A DNA stretch of 12,832 nt from Rubrobacteraceae bacterium (GTDB taxonomy: Bacteria; Actinomycetota; Rubrobacteria; Rubrobacterales; Rubrobacteraceae), in contig JACCSM010000138.1 of the NCBI GenBank assembly GCA_013698525.1, positions 1 to 12,832 of the forward strand. Direction: 5' to 3'. This document shows positions 7,100-12,832 of this stretch, piece by piece. The notes below the pieces were generated by a model. That model did not search any database. It was not told the origin of the DNA and saw only the letters and a program-made list of their open reading frames with translations. The position numbers and the translations under genes are program-made. How positions within the stretch are numbered: position 1 is the stretch's first letter; every line of letters starts with the position of its first letter.

Positions 7100-7621
7100 C
7101 TACTCATCGCCGCTTTGGAGGGTGCTTGCAATCACTATTCCCGCCGAGATCAAGATCAGGTTCTTGACTACGAACTCACCCTCGGTCGTAAGGAGCAGCG
7201 GATTGCGCCCCTGGAAAGCCACATCCGGCTTCTCCACGAACACGAGGAAGGTACCGGCCATCTGCATCAAGAAAAACAGCAGCGTCGTCCTCGGCGCGCG
7301 GCCACTTATGAGCCCGAGTCCCACAGCGATCTCCCACCATCCTAGGAAAGGCACAAAGAACTTGGGCGGCACCCAGTAGACCGTGTCAGCCACCAGTTCC
7401 CCGACCGGACTGCTGTTGGTGACCTTCAGCGCTCCGAACCAGATAAAGTTCGCGCCCAGAGAATACCGCAAGAGCGGCACCCCATAACGGGACGCCAGAC
7501 CCACCACCCGTTCGTCGAACTGCGCGCGCCGCTGGCCTTTCAGCCAGCTACTGGAGAATGCCTCAGATATCCTCCCAAACAACGGCGCCCCGGTGGTGCC
7601 TTGGTTCCGTCGAATGTTCAT
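7100..7621 (-). CDS. DoxX/YkgB-like small membrane protein
   Basis: The protein is 173 residues with about four hydrophobic helices (roughly 47-66, 88-107, 112-130 and 149-168) after a polar N-terminal tail of about 40 residues. The pattern RYSLGANFIWFGALKVT, then a second helix GWWEIAVGLGLISG, then TTEGEFVVKNLILISAGIVI resembles DoxX and DUF417 (YkgB) proteins, whose exact activity is often unclear; some are linked to redox or thiol stress. The assignment rests on this pattern alone. ATG 7621 has only a weak ribosome site. It lies 113 bp downstream of another minus-strand membrane protein gene and may be co-transcribed with it. Confidence 0.75.
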   Translation of the reverse strand: MNIRRNQGTTGAPLFGRISEAFSSSWLKGQRRAQFDERVVGLASRYGVPLLRYSLGANFIWFGALKVTNSSPVGELVADTVYWVPPKFFVPFLGWWEIAVGLGLISGRAPRTTLLFFLMQMAGTFLVFVEKPDVAFQGRNPLLLTTEGEFVVKNLILISAGIVIASTLQSGDE

Positions 7622-7734
7622 CGTAGAGAGACGGCATCCATTCCGAAGGCACCGTTCGAGGGTGGGAATCTCGATGAGTGACTAGAATAATCGTTGGGCA
7701 ACCCTTGGCAGATGTGGCGCACAGCTTCCCTTAT

Positions 7735-8190
7735 CTACCGGCGGCCGAACAGCCTTATCCAAGCCGGGAAAAACGTGCACAAGAAAGCGATGATCAGCAT
7801 CCCGGCGAGCGCCCCCCGGTCGCGCCGATGCGAGAAGAGGCTCCAAGAGAGCACTATCCACACGAGCATGTTCGCCGAAGCCACGGCGTAGACCCAGCTC
7901 GCGAACTTGTGCTGATCGCCAAAAAAGCCCATCTCCGAGATCTCGGGGTAGTTGGTGTTCTCACCCGTGCGCGAGCGAAGCAGAGCAACCGGCAGGACGT
8001 TCGCGCAGATCACACCTCCAGCCCACATCGGCAGCGTCAACGGCCCTTCGCTGCGGCCGCGGAGCAGATACGTCAGCAAGATGGTTAGCAGCACGTTGGC
8101 GGTGGCCCCGGCATGAACGGTCAGAGGGAACCGGCCCATGTCGCGCAGATCGTCCATCTCGTTCAATCGCTTGGACAGATGGCCGCTCAT
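7735..8190 (-). CDS. Unrecognised four-helix membrane protein
   Basis: The protein is 151 residues that I cannot assign to a family. Four hydrophobic segments are visible at about 22-43, 52-72, 96-119 and 126-146, with basic residues at the ends (HRRDR, RLFGRR). The N-terminus MSGHLSKRLNEMDDLRDMGRF is polar and probably cytoplasmic. The ATG at 8190 is preceded by TATACT about 8 bases upstream, which could be a -10 box giving an almost leaderless message. Internal Met codons at residues 12 and 18 are alternative starts. It could share a transcript with the DoxX-like gene that follows. It is probably a real gene, since the hydrophobic pattern is regular and the frame is closed neatly before nnrD. 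Confidence 0.65.
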   Translation of the reverse strand: MSGHLSKRLNEMDDLRDMGRFPLTVHAGATANVLLTILLTYLLRGRSEGPLTLPMWAGGVICANVLPVALLRSRTGENTNYPEISEMGFFGDQHKFASWVYAVASANMLVWIVLSWSLFSHRRDRGALAGMLIIAFLCTFFPAWIRLFGRR

Positions 8191-8460
8191 AGCGTTGAGT
8201 ATACGCTGTGTGGTCGGCGATTTCCCGAGGGAGAACCTCGTGCTACCATCGCCGCAATGAACCGGTGCAGACTTGGAAGGCAGGCTCCGGACCGAGAGCC
8301 GTACGGAACGGGACGCGCCCGTGTGCGCAGCGAGCCTTCGCCCTTCATACGCACGACAACATCATTCGGTGGAGGACGGGGTGCTTGGAGGCTACAGAGA
8401 CATGTTCGCTGCTGGAAACTATCCGTCGCACACCGCGCAACCGATCAAGGATAGAGGCTC

Positions 8461-10017
8461 ATGACCTTGCCCGAATGGCTCGACCCCCTGTACGGTCCTG
8501 ACGAGATGCGGGCGGCGGATCGCTTCGCCATGGAGCAGCGTGGCATCTTCGAGCTGGAGCTAGCCGAGAAGGCCGGAGCCGGGTTGGCTTCCGCGGTGGA
8601 GGCCGTCGCTGAGCCTGGGCCTATTCGCATTGTAGTGGGTCCGGGCAACAACGGCGGAGATGGCCTGATCGCCGCCAGGCTCCTGCGGAAGGCGGGGTAC
8701 GTCGTGGATGTGCACGCCCCGCTGCCGTTGGATGGTCTCGAGGGCGTGCCGCGTACCAACCTAGACCGCCTCCCCGGGCCGGCGCCGCAGACGTTCGACG
8801 TCGCGCTGTTGCGAGACTCCGGAGCCATAGTAGACGCGCTGCTCGGAACGGGATTCGAGGGAGCCGTCGGCGAGCCGCTTGATGAAGTGATCGCGGCGAT
8901 CAACGCTCAGGGGGCCCCGGTGGTGGCCGCTGACGTGCCGTCGGGGGTGAATGCGGCCACCGGAGAGGTCGAAGGCCCCGCTGTCGAGGCGACCGTTACT
9001 TCGACAAACCATGCCCCGAAGATCGGGCTGTACGTGGGGCGCGGAGCCAGGCACGCGGGCTCGGTGCGAACGGTGGACATCGGCATCCCGCCCGGCGACC
9101 CTGGTGCCAGCCTCGCCGGGCTTACGAGCCGACGAGTCATGCAGACGATCCCGGCCCGATCCCGTCGTGGCTCGAAGCTTGAGGCAGGGACCGTGCTGGT
9201 CGCCGGCGGGGCGCGGAACTCAATCGGCGCTCCTTCCCTGGCGGCACTGGCAGCGATGCGCGGCGGCGCCGGTCGGGTTCGCTTGGCGGTTCCGACCTCG
9301 ACCGCGACCGTCGTAAGCTCACGCATGCTCGAAGCGCTGGTGCACGGCCTGCAAGAGGATCGGAACGGATGCCACACCGAGGATGGCGCGGAGACGGTGG
9401 TGCGGCTCGCGATGCGGAACGGGGCTCCCGCCGAGACCATCGTGCTTGGGCCGGGCATGGGGAATAGTCCGGGCGAGGTCTCGTTCGCGCGAGCGATCAG
9501 GCGCGCGGACGCGTTCCCGCTGGTCACCACGGCCGACGCCTTGTCCGCCACCGGGGAGGCGCTGGAAGAACTTGCGGGGCGTTCGGGACATACGGTTATT
9601 GTGGCCGGCCCTGACGGGACGGCGCGTCTGCTCGGGGAGGACCCCGCCAGGGTCGAGGGACACCGGCTCGCAGCGGCGCGGACTCTGGCGGATCGCAGCA
9701 AGTCCGTGGTATTGCTCGAAGGAGACAACCCTATCGTCGTGTCACCCGGCGGTCCCTGCGCGGTGGGCCCCGGCGATACCGGTGCGCTCGCCACGAATGG
9801 GACCACTGACGTGCTCGCCGGCCTGGTCGGTGCACTGCTTTCCAAAGGATTAGAGCCGTTCCCGGCAGCGGCCGCGGGCGTCTTCGCGCGCGCCGAAGCA
9901 GGCAAGCGAGCCTCCCGGCACGTGGGAGGAGCAGACTACACGATAGCTTCCGACTTCATCGATGCTCTGCCCGAAACCCTGCCGCGTTCGATGGACCTGC
10001 CTTCTCGCACGACGTAG
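8461..10017 (+). CDS. nnrD: NnrD-like bifunctional NAD(P)H-hydrate repair protein with a degenerate dehydratase domain
   Basis: Family role: repair of damaged NAD(P)HX by an N-terminal epimerase and a C-terminal ADP-dependent dehydratase. The protein is 518 residues, normal for the fusion. The epimerase half (about 1-215) keeps GPGNNGGDG (60-68), DALLGTGFEG (125-134) and ADVPSGVNAATG (157-168) with D158, and K187. The usual TVTF before it reads TSTN. The kinase-like half (about 230-505) aligns throughout but departs from consensus: DADALN is TADALS (357-362), TPHPGE is VAGPDG (381-386), LKG is LEG with E420, the GGxGD loop is NGTTD (446-450), and the later AHG is ARA (476-478). Only D450 survives among the usual key residues. 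The frame is unbroken. I infer an intact or near-intact epimerase fused to a pseudo-dehydratase or altered enzyme. AAGGA lies 9 bases before the ATG. Confidence 0.85.
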   Translation: MTLPEWLDPLYGPDEMRAADRFAMEQRGIFELELAEKAGAGLASAVEAVAEPGPIRIVVGPGNNGGDGLIAARLLRKAGYVVDVHAPLPLDGLEGVPRTNLDRLPGPAPQTFDVALLRDSGAIVDALLGTGFEGAVGEPLDEVIAAINAQGAPVVAADVPSGVNAATGEVEGPAVEATVTSTNHAPKIGLYVGRGARHAGSVRTVDIGIPPGDPGASLAGLTSRRVMQTIPARSRRGSKLEAGTVLVAGGARNSIGAPSLAALAAMRGGAGRVRLAVPTSTATVVSSRMLEALVHGLQEDRNGCHTEDGAETVVRLAMRNGAPAETIVLGPGMGNSPGEVSFARAIRRADAFPLVTTADALSATGEALEELAGRSGHTVIVAGPDGTARLLGEDPARVEGHRLAAARTLADRSKSVVLLEGDNPIVVSPGGPCAVGPGDTGALATNGTTDVLAGLVGALLSKGLEPFPAAAAGVFARAEAGKRASRHVGGADYTIASDFIDALPETLPRSMDLPSRTT

Positions 10018-10106
10018 ATTGCGCCAAACAAGAAAACCGAGCCCAGAACCACGATAACCAAGATCTCCAGCAGAAACAGCGACGTAAGGTTTGGTGTGAA
10101 GGTCAA
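9936..10106 (-). CDS. Possible one-helix membrane microprotein
   Basis: A TTG start at 10106 with AGGGTGA 6 bases upstream opens a 56-residue frame: a short polar start, one long hydrophobic stretch (about residues 9-33, FLLEILVIVVLGSVFLFGA and onward), then a basic tail VVREGRSIERGR. The hydrophobic part lies outside nnrD, while the tail is antisense to the last 82 bp of nnrD. The composition looks like a real small membrane protein, but no family is recognised and the start codon is rare. Confidence 0.4.
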   Translation of the reverse strand: MTFTPNLTSLFLLEILVIVVLGSVFLFGAIYVVREGRSIERGRVSGRASMKSEAIV

Positions 10107-10233
10107 ATGGGATCACCCTGCTCCAGCATAGATCTTAGCTGCCGACTTATCTTCGGGTTCCACGCAGCCGGCGGGATCGCACCTCGTGCCGTCGAAGATC
10201 CGTAAGGCGGGCTAACGCGCAAACCGTACCCCC

Positions 10234-10950
10234 TTATTCGATGTGGACCGGGAACGAGGTGCCCATCCTTGCGGCATGTTCCCTGAGACCGGCCCGATCC
10301 GTGATCGTTATCATCCGCTGTCCGAGCTCTATAAACCCCTCGCTCCTGAGCTCTCCCAGAGCCTTGGAGACGGCTTCCCTGGTACAGGCGACCATTTCGG
10401 CAACCTCACCGTGCGTGAGGGGGATCGTAAGCGCGACGCCGTCCCTGCCATGCTCCCCGAACCTCTCCGCCAGCACCGGTATCAGGGAAGCCAGGCGCGT
10501 GGCGACGCCGCGGTGCAGTAACATCCCCATCGTCTGCTCGGAGTAACGGAACTTCTCGGAGAACTCATGGAACATCTCCACGGCAAGCCCGGGATGGCGC
10601 TCCATCGCGAGCCTCAGGTCGCCCTTGCGGACACTCGCCACCCGGCAGTCGGTCATCGCCCGGGCCGAGGCGCTCTGGCGATCTTTGCCGAAGAGGTCGA
10701 ACTCGCCGAATCCTCTACCATCCTTGAGCAGCGCGACGGTTGCCCGTCTGTAGTTGCCGTAGTACTTACAGATTTGGACCATGCCCTCGACCAACAGGTA
10801 GAGGCTCTCCGCGGGGTCGCCCGCCATGAAGATGGTCTGCGCCGGCTCGTAACGGCGCTGCGCCACCCTCAGGCCCGCCTCCTCGAGCCGTCCGACGTCG
10901 AAGAGGTTCGGCGGGGCGGTTGCGGTCCCCGTTTTCTCAAGCGTACGCAT
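10234..10950 (-). CDS. Crp/Fnr-family transcription regulator
   Basis: DNA-binding regulator of 238 residues from the ATG at 10950; a TTG one codon earlier is also possible. The N-terminal cyclic-nucleotide-binding-type beta-barrel reads IFMAGDPAESLYLLVEGMVQ, then GFGEFDLFGKDRQSASARA. A long dimer helix follows (about 120-150), then a Crp-type winged helix-turn-helix at about 178-215 (LTHGEVAEMVACTREAVSKA, ELRSEGFIEL). There is no N-terminal cysteine cluster, so it is not an oxygen-sensing Fnr. The residue matching the cAMP-phosphate arginine of E. coli Crp (R82) appears to be Gln, so the ligand may not be cAMP. GGAGGTG lies just upstream, inside the end of the preceding short frame. Targets are unknown. 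Confidence 0.88.
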   Translation of the reverse strand: MRTLEKTGTATAPPNLFDVGRLEEAGLRVAQRRYEPAQTIFMAGDPAESLYLLVEGMVQICKYYGNYRRATVALLKDGRGFGEFDLFGKDRQSASARAMTDCRVASVRKGDLRLAMERHPGLAVEMFHEFSEKFRYSEQTMGMLLHRGVATRLASLIPVLAERFGEHGRDGVALTIPLTHGEVAEMVACTREAVSKALGELRSEGFIELGQRMITITDRAGLREHAARMGTSFPVHIE

Positions 10951-11164
10951 CAAGATTCACCTCCGACGGCCGCTGGTACCCGCGGCGCGAGAACGTCCGG
11001 ACCTCCTCCTCAAAGCCGAAGACTGCCAGTGCCACTTTTCGGTCTTCCAGGTCGAGGGTCAGCACGTCCGTCCGCCCGGCTTCGCCCCCGACGATCAGAC
11101 AGTAGGCTTCGGGGTGGCGCGGTGGTCGTCGCGTCTTCCGTCGCGCTTCTTTGCACCGTTCCAT
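10937..11164 (-). CDS. Short ORF overlapping the start of the Crp-family gene
   Basis: A 75-residue frame from ATG 11164: a very basic, probably non-native start (MERCKEARRKTRRPPRHP), then AYCLIVGGEAGRTDVLTLDL, a beta-rich pattern, then FGFEEEVRTFSRRGYQ. From memory, similar short proteins starting around this beta-strand pattern occur in Rubrobacter genomes and continue longer, so this copy may be truncated at its C-terminus. It overlaps the Crp gene by 14 bp and carries that gene's ribosome site, so the two may be coupled. Its real start is uncertain, since no good ribosome site precedes any candidate. Confidence 0.45.
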   Translation of the reverse strand: MERCKEARRKTRRPPRHPEAYCLIVGGEAGRTDVLTLDLEDRKVALAVFGFEEEVRTFSRRGYQRPSEVNLDAYA

Positions 11165-11444
11165 TCCTTTCGCGCTCGAGTCGTGGAGAGGACAGCCTCG
11201 AGAGGGGGTGAGAAATACGCCGCCCTCCCCAGCGTGCCCGAAAAGGCACGCAGGCATTGTGGCCCGCCGGGGCAGTCCGGGCAAGCCGCGCAGGCTTCGA
11301 CGGACCATAAATGTATCGAAGTATGTACGATGGGCTGCATAACGACTCGTGGGTGCGTATGACAAGTTACACAATCGTGCGCGGGTGGCGGCGCGGCCCG
11401 GTCCTGGGGAGGGATAGCGCGGAGGACCGAAAGCAACTTCACGG

Positions 11445-11672
11445 TTGCCGACCGGGTCCAAAGACGATGATGAAAAACTGCCCACGAGAGTGCTTTTGGC
11501 CGGCGACCACGCCCTGTTCCGCGAGGGAATGGCGGGTCCGTCTCTTGCCCTTGCCCTTGTCTTCTCCCCCGAAAGTTGCAAAGTATCGAACAGGTGCTGT
11601 GGCTACACCTTTAGGCACATTTACGCGTGCGCCAGCACAGATGCCCTTGACCAAAGCAAGAGGGTAGAGTAA
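11445..11672 (+). pseudogene. Remnant of a NarL/FixJ-type response regulator receiver domain
   Basis: A TTG-started frame includes KLPTRVLLAGDHALFREGMA at about 11475-11534, clearly related to KVLLADDHTMFREGIA at the start of the intact response regulator 450 bp downstream. After MA the similarity ends and the frame continues into unrelated residues to a stop at 11672. The acidic pair that begins a receiver (DD) is GD here. DNA identity to the intact gene is only partial, so this is an old paralogue fragment, not a fresh duplication. Confidence 0.6.
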
Positions 11673-11681
11673 GTATTGATG

Positions 11682-11744
11682 CAACCGGGGCCCGTATCCT
11701 CCTTTCCCTTTTCACACCTATCACCCCGAATACGGGCCCGGTTG
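11682..11744. repeat. Large inverted repeat with pyrimidine-rich loop
   Basis: Arms CAACCGGGGCCCGTAT (11682-11697) and ATACGGGCCCGGTTG (11730-11744) pair over 15 bp with one bulged G. The loop is 32 bases and its plus strand is almost all C and T with a few A. It could be a terminator, a protein-binding site, or an element end. No T-tract follows on the plus strand. Confidence 0.6.
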
Positions 11745-11853
11745 TGATGATACCGGCAAACTTAGCACCTCCGTGGCCCTCCCGTCTACCCTTCTCCCAA
11801 AAGCTCCCACGCCAGGAGCGAGGTGGTGGGGCGTGGTTCTTTGTGGCTTTTCG

Positions 11854-11882
11854 TTGTGGGGACCATTACCCTCGGATAAAAT
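11854..11882 (+). promoter_or_regulatory. Candidate housekeeping promoter for the response regulator
   Basis: TTGTGG (-35) and TAAAAT (-10) are separated by exactly 17 bp, giving a predicted start near 11889. That leaves about 50 bases before ATG 11940. A second TTGTGG lies 13 bases upstream of the -35, at 11841-11846. This is the best sigma-70-like match in the window. Confidence 0.55.
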
Positions 11883-11939
11883 AGGGTCTTCGTGCCATCA
11901 GCTTCTCCTGCGCGGGGAGCGCGACTCGGGACATGGGGT

Positions 11940-12638
11940 ATGCAGGGAAGAAGCGAAGCCGATCCGATCAAGGTGCTCCTGGCAGACGACCACACCATGT
12001 TCAGGGAGGGCATAGCGAGCGTCTTGGCCGACTACGGCGGCATAGAGATCGTAGGCCAGTCGGACAACGACGAGGGGGCCGTCGAACTGGCCCGCCTGAC
12101 GAGGCCCGACGTTGTCCTGATGCAGGTGCAGATGCCCATCCCGAGGGCCAAGGAGAACCTCCGTAGGATGCGCGAGAGCGCCGATCCCGCTCCGAAGGTG
12201 GTGATAGTCACCATGATCGAGGACCCGCGCGAAGTCAGGGAGCTGATGGACCTCGGGGCGAGCGCCTACATCGTCAAGAGTGCCTCGGCCGCGCACCTGG
12301 TGGCCGCCGTACGCGCCGCCATCCTTGACCCTAAGAGCGAGAACGCGGTGGTGGGCATGCCCTTGGGGATGCTAGAAGAAGCGCAGGAGGGATCGGATGG
12401 CGTGCTTTCGGTTAGGGAGCTTGAGATACTGCTGTTGGCCGCCCGCGGCCTCTCCAACCACCAGATAGCATCGAGGGTGCACCTTGCGGAGGGAACAGTC
12501 AAGCGCCACCTCTCAAACACCTACCACAAGATGGGGGTAAGCTCCAGGGGTGAGGCCACGAGGATGGCCCTGTTTGAGGAGTGGATCACCATCCAGGACG
12601 TCACCGACAACCTCGATGGGACCGGAGGTGAACGGTAG
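11940..12638 (+). CDS. NarL/FixJ-family response regulator lacking the phosphoacceptor Asp
   Basis: DNA-binding regulator of 232 residues: receiver domain (about 10-125) plus LuxR-type helix-turn-helix (about 155-217, LSVRELEILLLAARGLSNHQ, then EGTVKRHLSNTYHKMGV). The receiver keeps the acidic pair D16-D17, T91 and K113, but the phosphorylation site in PDVVLMQVQMP is Gln62 (codon CAG 12123-12125) where the family has Asp. It should not be phosphorylated in the usual way, so it may act constitutively or respond to a ligand or partner. No histidine kinase is nearby. ATG 11940 was chosen because it sits 10 codons before the receiver begins. A GTG at 11892 lies just after the predicted transcription start and would allow a longer leaderless form. 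Confidence 0.9.
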   Translation: MQGRSEADPIKVLLADDHTMFREGIASVLADYGGIEIVGQSDNDEGAVELARLTRPDVVLMQVQMPIPRAKENLRRMRESADPAPKVVIVTMIEDPREVRELMDLGASAYIVKSASAAHLVAAVRAAILDPKSENAVVGMPLGMLEEAQEGSDGVLSVRELEILLLAARGLSNHQIASRVHLAEGTVKRHLSNTYHKMGVSSRGEATRMALFEEWITIQDVTDNLDGTGGER

Positions 12639-12706
12639 GGAAGGGCGGAGGCTCGCTCGGTACCCAAGGGGCGCCGCCTAAGGGCGCTACCCGAACGGGG
12701 TCGGTC

Positions 12707-12832
12707 CTACCCGACGTCCCCTTGCGACAGACTCTCGGCTTCCTCCAGCACCTCGAACAGATCCTCGAGGCAGACGTCGTGGACCTCAGAGGCCGTCCCG
12801 TCCAGTTCGATGGTGGCATCCATGCGGCCGGT
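12707..12832 (-). CDS. C-terminal end of an unidentified acidic protein (runs off right edge)
   Basis: The frame is open from the right edge to TAG 12707-12709 and shows 41 residues. The sequence MDATIELDGTASEVHDVCLE followed by DLFEVLEEAESLSQGDVG is acidic and probably a strand followed by a helix. It is either the tail of a longer protein or, if the ATG at 12823 is the start, a 38-residue peptide. Its base usage looks coding, but no family is recognised. It converges with the response regulator gene, with 68 bp between the stops. Confidence 0.5.
   Translation of the reverse strand, partial: TGRMDATIELDGTASEVHDVCLEDLFEVLEEAESLSQGDVG

Larger units (their letters stand above)
11165..11853. 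other. Long stretch without an intact gene
   Basis: Apart from the response-regulator remnant and the large inverted repeat listed separately, I see no supported gene. Overlapping frames on both strands here have no family similarity or good starts. Confidence 0.5.

Noticed and set aside
8257..8454. 65-codon frame just upstream of nnrD
   Set aside because: Arg-rich, no family pattern and only a weak upstream promoter-like TGCTACCAT. I treat 8191-8460 as non-coding.
8907..9905. 332-codon open frame antisense to nnrD
   Set aside because: Rich in Ser, Ala, Pro, Arg and Thr as expected for a mirror frame of a GC-rich gene, with no family motifs. The sense frame is a clear NnrD.
10175..10200. 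Small hairpin GCAC-CTC-GTGC flanked by GGATC/GATCC after the Crp gene
   Set aside because: Only 4-5 bp stems with an asymmetric interior; likely chance in GC-rich DNA.
11095..11442. Minus-strand frame containing CVTCHTHP, like a heme-binding CxxCH site
   Set aside because: No signal peptide, no cytochrome context and overall random composition; a single CxxCH is expected by chance.
12639..12706. GC-rich possible hairpins after the response regulator
   Set aside because: Pairing is short and interrupted, with no T-tract; not strong enough to call a terminator.
1..12832. CRISPR arrays, tRNA/rRNA genes and transposases
   Set aside because: No regularly spaced repeats, no cloverleaf or rRNA segments, and no transposase motifs were seen by eye on either strand.

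Overview
The window reads as a piece of a high-GC actinobacterial chromosome, most probably Rubrobacter or a close relative. This is inferred from the GC-rich codon use, the carB-pyrK-pyrD order, and a bacteriorhodopsin-like pump next to crtY and blh. No rRNA, tRNA, CRISPR array or transposase gene was seen. Both ends cut genes: carB on the left and a minus-strand ORF on the right.

Region 1 (1-3102, plus) is the end of a pyrimidine operon. It holds carB (3' two fifths), pyrK and pyrD, all overlapping by a few bases. A perfect Shine-Dalgarno sequence at the end of pyrD leads only to an 8-codon stub, so the operon looks cut off after pyrD. Region 2 (3103-3500) is a gene-free stretch between convergent units, rich in hairpins and repeats.

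Region 3 (3501-6866) is the centrepiece, a divergent light-energy cassette. On the minus strand lie a damaged Asp23/Gls24-family gene and, overlapping it by 4 bp, a proton-pumping rhodopsin with all key residues. On the plus strand, after a 152-bp shared control region, lie crtY (lycopene beta-cyclase) and blh (beta-carotene dioxygenase), also overlapping by 4 bp. CrtY would make beta-carotene, Blh would cleave it to retinal, and retinal would become the rhodopsin chromophore. The earlier carotenoid genes (crtE/crtB/crtI) are not in the window.

Region 4 (7100-8190, minus) encodes two small membrane proteins, one DoxX-like and one unrecognised with four helices. Region 5 (8461-10106) is a bifunctional NnrD-type gene whose epimerase half looks sound but whose dehydratase half has lost nearly every catalytic motif. 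A possible one-helix membrane microprotein lies on the opposite strand at its end. Region 6 (10234-11164, minus) is a Crp/Fnr-family regulator preceded by a short overlapping ORF.

Region 7 (11165-12638) holds a truncated response-regulator remnant, a large inverted repeat, a good promoter, and an intact NarL/FixJ-type response regulator whose phosphoacceptor Asp is replaced by Gln. The window closes with the C-terminal end of an unidentified acidic protein on the minus strand.
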